In this document: positions 6,685-10,769 of the stretch, in pieces
How the letters are laid out: each line of letters opens with the position of its first letter
Position numbering within the stretch: the first letter of the stretch is position 1
DNA from: Planctomycetota bacterium
Lineage (GTDB): Bacteria > Planctomycetota > SKW154
DNA: 10,769 nt
Assembly: GCA_026418755.1 (NCBI GenBank)
Contig: JAOAAR010000033.1
Coordinates: 1 to 10,769 of the forward strand
Reading direction: 5' to 3'
Made by a program: the position numbers and the translations under genes
Notes under the pieces: generated by a model
Told to the model about the DNA's origin: nothing
Database searches by the model: none
What the model saw: the letters and a program-made list of their open reading frames with translations, nothing else

Positions 6685-8100
6685 TTAGGAACGGAAGACA
6701 GCGAAGAAGTTTTTCAAAAGGTAGAGCGATGGTTTGGCGTTCGGCTCATCCAGCAGTTTGATGAGAGGGAGAGAGGTGAAACGGAGGATGGAGGTCAGAA
6801 AGAAGATGACTTGCACATTACTCAATTCGTAACTGCCGAAATGAACGGAAGGGATGATTTTGATCATCCAGCCTGAGATGAAACAGCCTAAGGCGGTGAC
6901 TGCTGTAGTGACGACTGAATGAATGGCGAAATAGGTCTCTTTCTGCTCTTTCTCGGAGATTAAAAGGAGGATGTTGAAGACAGCCAGTCCGAAGCCATTC
7001 CACATTATGCCGCTTGAGATGAAGTCGAAGTAAATGGGAAGGTAGAAATTAGGGGTTGATATGAGGTAGAGAAGTGGATGGGTGCTTGCGACTACGAGCG
7101 TGATTTGCATAACAGGTTTATTGCCGAACTTGTCACAAAGTTTGCCCCAGGTGCGAATGGTGAGGACTCCTGCGATTATGCCGAGTGCTCCGAAGAAGGC
7201 GAGTGTTTGTAACGGCATTCTCAAATCTCTTTGAAGGAAAGGTCCCCAGTAAGGGGAGGCGAATGAGTTGATGAGGGAGAAAAAAGAGAGGAAGAAGAGG
7301 AAGCGTCTGAACTTGATGTTGGCGAGTGCACCTTTTACGAGGGTGATGAAAGGATGCTCTCCTTTCGGGAAATGGAAATATCTCGTCGGTTCAGGTTGAC
7401 GGGATAGGAGGAAGGCGCATACGATGGCTGGGATTAGTGCGACTCCGTAGAGGAAGAGGAAACCATAAGGTAGATTCTGGGGTAGGAAGAGATATTTGCC
7501 GTGAAGGGAGAGTATTTTTGAAAGGAGTCCTTCGACGGGTTTTCCGTCTGCTTGCTGGAACTGGTCGATGAACCAGCCTGCGATGAGAGAGAAGATAAGA
7601 GCGACTATCATTGATGTTCTGTTGCGGACGGCGAAATATCTGCCGCGTATTCGTCGAGGCACGAGGTCGCTCATCCAACCCATCCAGAGATTGCCTGCGA
7701 TGCTTCCTAACACAGTTGCAATAGTTATCGCTATCAGGACGGAGAGGAGGAGATGGTCTGGGGGGATGATGAACGGGAAAGCCACGATGGAGCAGGTGAT
7801 GATTCTTGTGAGGAGGGAAAGGACGAGGACGACTCCTTTTTTGGAGAGTATCTTTTGAGATAGAAATGCTCCAAGGATGACGGCGAGGTTGGCGGCTGTG
7901 GTGATACTACCCATAAGGGCGAAGTAGAAGTTATCTGCTCCGTGTGTGAGTAAGAACTGTGTGAATATGGAGCCACCTGTGAGGTTGCCGTGAATCGTTG
8001 CCGAGGCTCCCTCAATTGTTGAGATTCTCATTCCCCGTCGTACCTCTTTTGCAGGAAGAGGTGGCGGCTTGTCACTATTTATGCTGTTTATATCAGACAC
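6685..8100 (-). CDS. Major facilitator superfamily transporter
   Basis: This is a 471-residue secondary transporter with about 11-12 hydrophobic segments arranged as two halves around a central cytoplasmic loop (about 235-262). The C-terminal half carries an MFS motif-A-like loop, WGKLCDKFGNKPV (318-330: Gly319, Asp323, Gly326). The loop WMSDLVPRRIRGRYFAVRNR (142-161) is the equivalent region of the N-terminal half. The substrate cannot be inferred. The N-terminus of about 24 residues (with PPPLP) is hydrophilic and precedes the first membrane region. The start is taken as GTG at 8100 because a good promoter ends just upstream, although its Shine-Dalgarno is poor. ATG at 8031 (Met24), with AGAGG or GGGG upstream, is a credible alternative giving 448 residues. 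The gene stands alone and converges on ispH-ubiA. Confidence 0.88.
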   Translation of the reverse strand: MSDINSINSDKPPPLPAKEVRRGMRISTIEGASATIHGNLTGGSIFTQFLLTHGADNFYFALMGSITTAANLAVILGAFLSQKILSKKGVVLVLSLLTRIITCSIVAFPFIIPPDHLLLSVLIAITIATVLGSIAGNLWMGWMSDLVPRRIRGRYFAVRNRTSMIVALIFSLIAGWFIDQFQQADGKPVEGLLSKILSLHGKYLFLPQNLPYGFLFLYGVALIPAIVCAFLLSRQPEPTRYFHFPKGEHPFITLVKGALANIKFRRFLFFLSFFSLINSFASPYWGPFLQRDLRMPLQTLAFFGALGIIAGVLTIRTWGKLCDKFGNKPVMQITLVVASTHPLLYLISTPNFYLPIYFDFISSGIMWNGFGLAVFNILLLISEKEQKETYFAIHSVVTTAVTALGCFISGWMIKIIPSVHFGSYELSNVQVIFFLTSILRFTSLPLIKLLDEPNAKPSLYLLKNFFAVFRS

Positions 8101-8132
8101 AACAATTCAACTCATCATAACATCAGAGCATA

Positions 8133-8160
8133 ATGTTAGGTCTTTTTCAAGGATTGTCAA
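8133..8160 (-). promoter_or_regulatory. Putative promoter of the MFS transporter gene
   Basis: On the minus strand a perfect -35 TTGACA (8155-8160) is followed after 16 nt by TAACAT (8133-8138, four of six -10 bases). Transcription would start near 8126, about 26 nt before the GTG at 8100. This spacing supports the upstream start codon for the transporter and shows that the gene need not be read through from lipA. Confidence 0.5.
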
Positions 8161-8313
8161 GATTAGCGGCGTATTTCTAGATTCTCTGACTCTTGCTTAG
8201 GAGTTTTAGGTGGGTGTATTTCTCTCTGAAGAGGAGAGTCTTTTGATTGAGGAAATCTGCTTTCTCTGCTAAAAACCTCGCATTTTGCGCACGATAATAA
8301 ACTATCACGAGAG

Positions 8314-8463
8314 GTGGCGTTCGTCCACGGCGGAGAAGTGACTGTGAAGGGCGTAGAAGAGGCGTGTAGGAAGGGTGCACTCACAAAACTGTACTGTTGC
8401 GATGTACAAGTTCACAAATTGGACAATGGATTTTGTGGTAGAGGCAGGAGGGGTGATATCTGA
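8314..8463 (+). CDS. Hypothetical 49-residue ORF (uncertain)
   Basis: A plus-strand frame from GTG 8314 to TGA 8461-8463 would encode 49 residues beginning MAFVHGGEVTVKGVEEACRK and ending GRGRRGDI. The first half has a plausible soluble-protein composition with a possible amphipathic helix (VKGVEEACRKGALTKL); Cys-Cys and a basic tail follow. The frame is open back to a stop near 8245 without a better start, and the GTG lacks a well-placed Shine-Dalgarno. I do not recognise the sequence. It may be a genuine small gene, the remnant of a decayed one, or chance. Its stop is one base before the ATG of the next tiny frame. Confidence 0.2.
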   Translation: MAFVHGGEVTVKGVEEACRKGALTKLYCCDVQVHKLDNGFCGRGRRGDI

Positions 8464-8464
8464 G

Positions 8465-8569
8465 ATGTTCAAGGAACCGTTTATGCAACAGGTGCTTGGG
8501 CGGGGCTATGGTGTGGTTGTGCTTGTGCTCTTTTGGGTGTTTATGTTGTTCTGCTCAGAAAGGAGGTAG
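8465..8569 (+). CDS. Possible 34-residue single-span membrane peptide
   Basis: The ATG at 8465 has an AGGAGG (8446-8451) upstream, spaced about 13 nt, slightly long. The frame runs to TAG at 8567-8569. The peptide begins MFKEPFMQQVLGRGYG, continues into VVVLVLFWVFMLF (one hydrophobic span) and ends CSERR, a positively charged tail typical of small membrane peptides. The frame can be extended upstream to a GTG at 8375 (64 residues), where the ribosome binding site is poor. It directly follows the 49-residue frame, as in a miniature operon. No family is recognised, and chance cannot be excluded for so short a frame. Confidence 0.28.
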   Translation: MFKEPFMQQVLGRGYGVVVLVLFWVFMLFCSERR

Positions 8570-8605
8570 TCTGTATGCTTTGCGGTTCTCTTTGACGAAG
8601 TGGAG

Positions 8606-9481
8606 TTACGGGAGCGTATCAATATTTTTTATGCGGGAGAAGAGTGAGGCGGCGGAGTAGGAAGAGCGTACAAGAGGTCCTGAATAGACCGCTAAGAAGC
8701 CGAGTTTTTCGCCGTCCTTTTTCAACCTGTTAAACTCATCTGGGTGCCAGTAGCGCACTACTTCTATTCTGTTTTCGGCGGGTTTCAAGTATTGTCCAAC
8801 TGTTACGACATCACAACCAACCTTTCTTAAATCTCTGAATGTTTCAAGTACTTCCTCGTAGGTTTCGCCTAATCCGACCATTAGTCCTGATTTTGTTATC
8901 ATTTGTGGATGAAGTTTTTTAACAAGATGAAGGAGCATCAAAGAGCGTTTGTAGTCTGCTTGGGGTCTGACGAGTGGGTAAAGTCGTTGGACGGTTTCGA
9001 TGTTGTGATTGAAGAGATGGGGGAGGCTGTCTGCTGCTATTTTAATGGAGGTTTCATCACCTTTAAAGTCTGGTGTAAGAATCTCAACAGTGGAGTGAGG
9101 GAGGCGTTTTTTTATTGCGCGGACGGTGGCGGCGAAATGGGAGGCGCCGCCATCAGGCAGGTCATCTCGTGTTACGGAGGTGATGACGGCGTGATGGAGT
9201 TTGAGTTTTGCGACCGCTTCGGCAATGCGGTTTGGCTCGTCGGAGTCGACAGGTTCGGGCTTGCCGTGGGAGACGGCGCAGAAGGAGCAGTTGCGCGTGC
9301 AAGAGGTGCCGAGTATCATGAATGTTGCTGTGCCTGCACCGAAGCATTCTGCGCGGTTGGGGCATCGTGCGGAATCGCAGACCGTATTCAGTTTGAGAGA
9401 ATCAAGAAGTAGTCGCACATCTTTTATATGCGAGCCTTGAGGAATCTTCACTTTTAGCCAGTTCGGCAACCTTTTTGTCAT
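8606..9481 (-). CDS. lipA: Lipoyl synthase
   Basis: This radical-SAM enzyme inserts two sulfurs into octanoyl groups bound to lipoyl-carrier proteins, completing lipoate for 2-oxoacid dehydrogenases or the glycine cleavage system. With the start at ATG 9481-9479 the product is 291 residues, normal for the family. The auxiliary cluster motif CDSARCPNRAEC gives Cys35, Cys40 and Cys46. The radical-SAM motif CTRNCSFC gives Cys61, Cys65 and Cys68. The C-terminal RSSYSA (272-277) supplies the serine ligand of the auxiliary cluster. Other hallmarks are TSVTRDDLPDGGA, ILTPDFKG, FNHNIETV and SGLMVGLGE. An ATG at 9565 would add 28 residues, but it lies inside ruvA and the extra sequence is not LipA-like. 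The chosen start leaves 1 nt after the ruvA TAA, consistent with operon expression. lipB is not in the window. Confidence 0.96.
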   Translation of the reverse strand: MTKRLPNWLKVKIPQGSHIKDVRLLLDSLKLNTVCDSARCPNRAECFGAGTATFMILGTSCTRNCSFCAVSHGKPEPVDSDEPNRIAEAVAKLKLHHAVITSVTRDDLPDGGASHFAATVRAIKKRLPHSTVEILTPDFKGDETSIKIAADSLPHLFNHNIETVQRLYPLVRPQADYKRSLMLLHLVKKLHPQMITKSGLMVGLGETYEEVLETFRDLRKVGCDVVTVGQYLKPAENRIEVVRYWHPDEFNRLKKDGEKLGFLAVYSGPLVRSSYSAASLFSRIKNIDTLP

Positions 9482-9482
9482 A

Positions 9483-10061
9483 TTAGCCTGACCTAAGGGA
9501 TTCTTTAATGACATCTTCGAGCGTTGCCTCACTGCCAAGAGTTTTGAATGCACGCTCGACGGCACTGGATGCTTGGGGTCTGGAATAGCCGAGAGAAATG
9601 AGTGCCGAGACGGCGTCCTCGAAGGAGGGGCGGAGAGATACTGTTGTTTCGAGCCCCAATTTTCTGACTCGTTCTGAGAGTTCGAGGACGATTCGTTCGG
9701 AGATTTTTTTGCCGATACCTTTTGCGGCTTGGAGGATTTGTGGCTTGTTGTTGGAGACAGCCTCTAACAATCGTTCGGGGCTACAGCGGGAAAGAATCTG
9801 AAGAGCGGTTTGCGGACCTACGCCGTTCACACTAAGAAGAAGTCTGAAAAGTACCCGCTCTCTTTCGCTGGCGAATCCGTAGAGGGAGAGTTTTTCGCTG
9901 TTCAGAATGATATCGTAGACGAAGAGGAGAACTTTGCCTTTGTCGGGGAGAGCGGACGAGGTGCTTGAAGGGACGAGCATCTCGTAGCCGACTCCGCCGA
10001 CATCAACGACGACACGGTTCTGCTCTTTTAGGAGAATCTCTCCGTAGATTCTGTCGAACAT
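9483..10061 (-). CDS. ruvA: Holliday junction branch migration protein RuvA
   Basis: RuvA binds four-way DNA junctions as a tetramer and loads the RuvB helicase for branch migration. The 192-residue product shows all three domains. The N-terminal OB-fold includes VVVDVGGVGYEMLVP (17-31). Domain II opens with YGFASERERVLFRLL (61-75) and has two helix-hairpin-helix motifs, LLSVNGVGPQTALQIL (75-90) and KGIGKKISERIVLEL (114-128). The flexible C-terminal RuvB-binding domain contains FEDAVSALISLGYSRPQA (147-164). The ATG at 10061 lies 2 nt after the moxR-like stop, with GGAAGA upstream as ribosome binding site, and lipA begins 1 nt after its TAA. ruvB and ruvC are absent from this window. Confidence 0.97.
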   Translation of the reverse strand: MFDRIYGEILLKEQNRVVVDVGGVGYEMLVPSSTSSALPDKGKVLLFVYDIILNSEKLSLYGFASERERVLFRLLLSVNGVGPQTALQILSRCSPERLLEAVSNNKPQILQAAKGIGKKISERIVLELSERVRKLGLETTVSLRPSFEDAVSALISLGYSRPQASSAVERAFKTLGSEATLEDVIKESLRSG

Positions 10062-10063
10062 TG

Positions 10064-10769
10064 TTATGTCTTCCCGTTTCCGCCTGTGGTGCCCGGCGAG
10101 GAGCGGCGTTTCCGCTTTGTCATGACAGGTCTGTCAGGAGATGGGACGGTGGCAAGTAGTTTCTCGATGATGTGGTCGGAGGAGACTCCCTCTGCGTCGG
10201 CGTGGAAGTTGGTGATGAGGCGGTGACGGAAGACGGGATGGACGAGAGAGCGGATATCTTCGAAGGAGATTTCGTAGCGTCCGTGCAGCATAGCGCGTGC
10301 TTTTGAGCCAAGAATCAGAGCCTGTGGTGCACGCGGCCCAACCCCCCACGCCACATACTCTTTGACAAATTCAGGGGCATCAACTTCTTTCGGACGGGTT
10401 AATCTTGCGAGAGTGACTGCGTATCGGTTCACCTCGTCGGGGACGCGCACTTTCAAAACAAGGTTCATCAATGAAATAATTTCTTCTTTTGTGAGCAGAG
10501 GTTCCAATTTTGCTATGTATCTTGTTGTCGTCAAGCGCAGAATTTCATACTCTTCTTTTTTATCAGGGTAGTCCACATAAACCATGAACATAAACCTGTC
10601 AAGTTGAGCGGCGGGAAGTGGATATGTTCCCTCTTGCTCGATGGGGTTTTGGGTTGCTAGTACGAAAAACGGATGGTCTAACTTGTATCGCTTACCGCCG
10701 ACGGTCACTTGCCGCTCTTCCATTGCTTCCATGAGGGCGGCTTGTGTCTTGGGAGGTGTACGGTTTATC
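10064..10769 (-). CDS. MoxR-family AAA+ ATPase (N-terminus off the window)
   Basis: The last 234 codons of a MoxR-type AAA+ ATPase are present; roughly 95-100 N-terminal residues, including Walker A, lie beyond the right edge. The visible part begins with INRTPPKTQAALMEAMEERQ, the segment just after the Walker B acidic residues in this family. It continues through sensor 1 and the arginine-finger region ATQNPIEQEGTYPLPAAQLD and then RFMF. The C-terminal lid contains a VGPRAPQALI segment and HPVFRHRL, both typical. MoxR proteins act as chaperone-like ATPases for maturation of metal enzymes or complexes, often next to DUF58 and VWA proteins. Here the downstream neighbours are ruvA (2-nt gap) and lipA, so the partner is not visible. 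The tail after about residue 210 is basic and low in complexity. Family is certain; target unknown. Confidence 0.93.
   Translation of the reverse strand, partial: INRTPPKTQAALMEAMEERQVTVGGKRYKLDHPFFVLATQNPIEQEGTYPLPAAQLDRFMFMVYVDYPDKKEEYEILRLTTTRYIAKLEPLLTKEEIISLMNLVLKVRVPDEVNRYAVTLARLTRPKEVDAPEFVKEYVAWGVGPRAPQALILGSKARAMLHGRYEISFEDIRSLVHPVFRHRLITNFHADAEGVSSDHIIEKLLATVPSPDRPVMTKRKRRSSPGTTGGNGKT

Larger units (their letters stand above)
8101..8605. other. 505-bp stretch without a recognisable gene
   Basis: This gap lies between the MFS gene and the end of lipA. It holds the MFS promoter at its left end and two tiny plus-strand frames in the middle (8314-8463 and 8465-8569). There are small hairpins: CTCTC/GAGAG around 8221-8237, and CGCA/TGCG with a TTT loop near 8279-8289. 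I see no tRNA, no CRISPR-like repeat and no clear terminator for the lipA operon. The minus-strand frame across 8163-8384 is rich in Ser and Pro and looks non-coding. The stretch may be a decayed gene, an untranslated region or a small-RNA locus. Confidence 0.4.

Noticed and set aside
8163..8384. Minus-strand frame of 73 codons in the gap between lipA and the MFS gene
   Set aside because: Ser/Pro/Thr-rich composition, no ribosome binding site, no recognisable domain, and it conflicts with the MFS promoter region.
8903..9412. Plus-strand open frame of 169 codons opposite lipA
   Set aside because: lipA is certain in the same interval. The frame is an antisense shadow whose Gly/Ala/Cys-rich look mirrors LipA codons, and no family motif is visible.
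9482..9565. 28-residue N-terminal extension of lipA starting at ATG 9565
   Set aside because: It overlaps the 3' end of ruvA and has non-conserved basic sequence. The internal ATG at 9481 gives the usual LipA length and a 1-nt spacing after the ruvA stop.

Overview
The window is bacterial chromosome (genetic code 11, with ATG, GTG and TTG starts) densely packed with mostly housekeeping genes. I see no tRNA, rRNA, CRISPR array, insertion sequence or phage gene. The source looks like a little-studied, probably diderm lineage. It uses the MEP isoprenoid pathway (IspH), and its GyrA has an HPHGEEVIYP active-site neighbourhood unlike that of the usual model bacteria. I cannot name a phylum from this sequence alone.

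Layout, left to right. A gene running off the left edge on the minus strand starts with a signal-peptide-like segment (1-94). The minus-strand operon rplM-rpsI (L13, S9) follows, with an ATGA overlap and a strong sigma70-type promoter just upstream. Next is gyrA (minus, GTG start). A 194-bp divergent intergenic region separates gyrA from a plus-strand pair: a membrane-anchored ApbE-type flavin transferase, then a 562-residue protein that joins a complete IspH (LytB) iron-sulfur reductase to a UbiA-like polytopic membrane domain. The two overlap by GTGA. Convergent to this pair, after a small hairpin, lies a minus-strand MFS transporter with its own promoter. A 505-bp stretch without a recognisable gene follows, holding at most two tiny plus-strand frames. 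Last is a tight minus-strand operon, moxR-like AAA+ ATPase (cut by the right edge), ruvA and lipA, with gaps of 1-2 nt.

Most genes perform core functions: ribosome assembly, DNA supercoiling, Holliday junction processing, lipoate synthesis. The part most worth attention is the apbE / ispH-ubiA pair. A flavin-attaching enzyme outside the membrane is translationally coupled to a fused isoprenoid-precursor reductase and prenyltransferase-like membrane domain. The first Asp-rich motif of that membrane domain is eroded, and codon choice appears to change at the domain junction. This may be a membrane-tethered isoprenoid or quinone module, but its function is inferred only from domain content.
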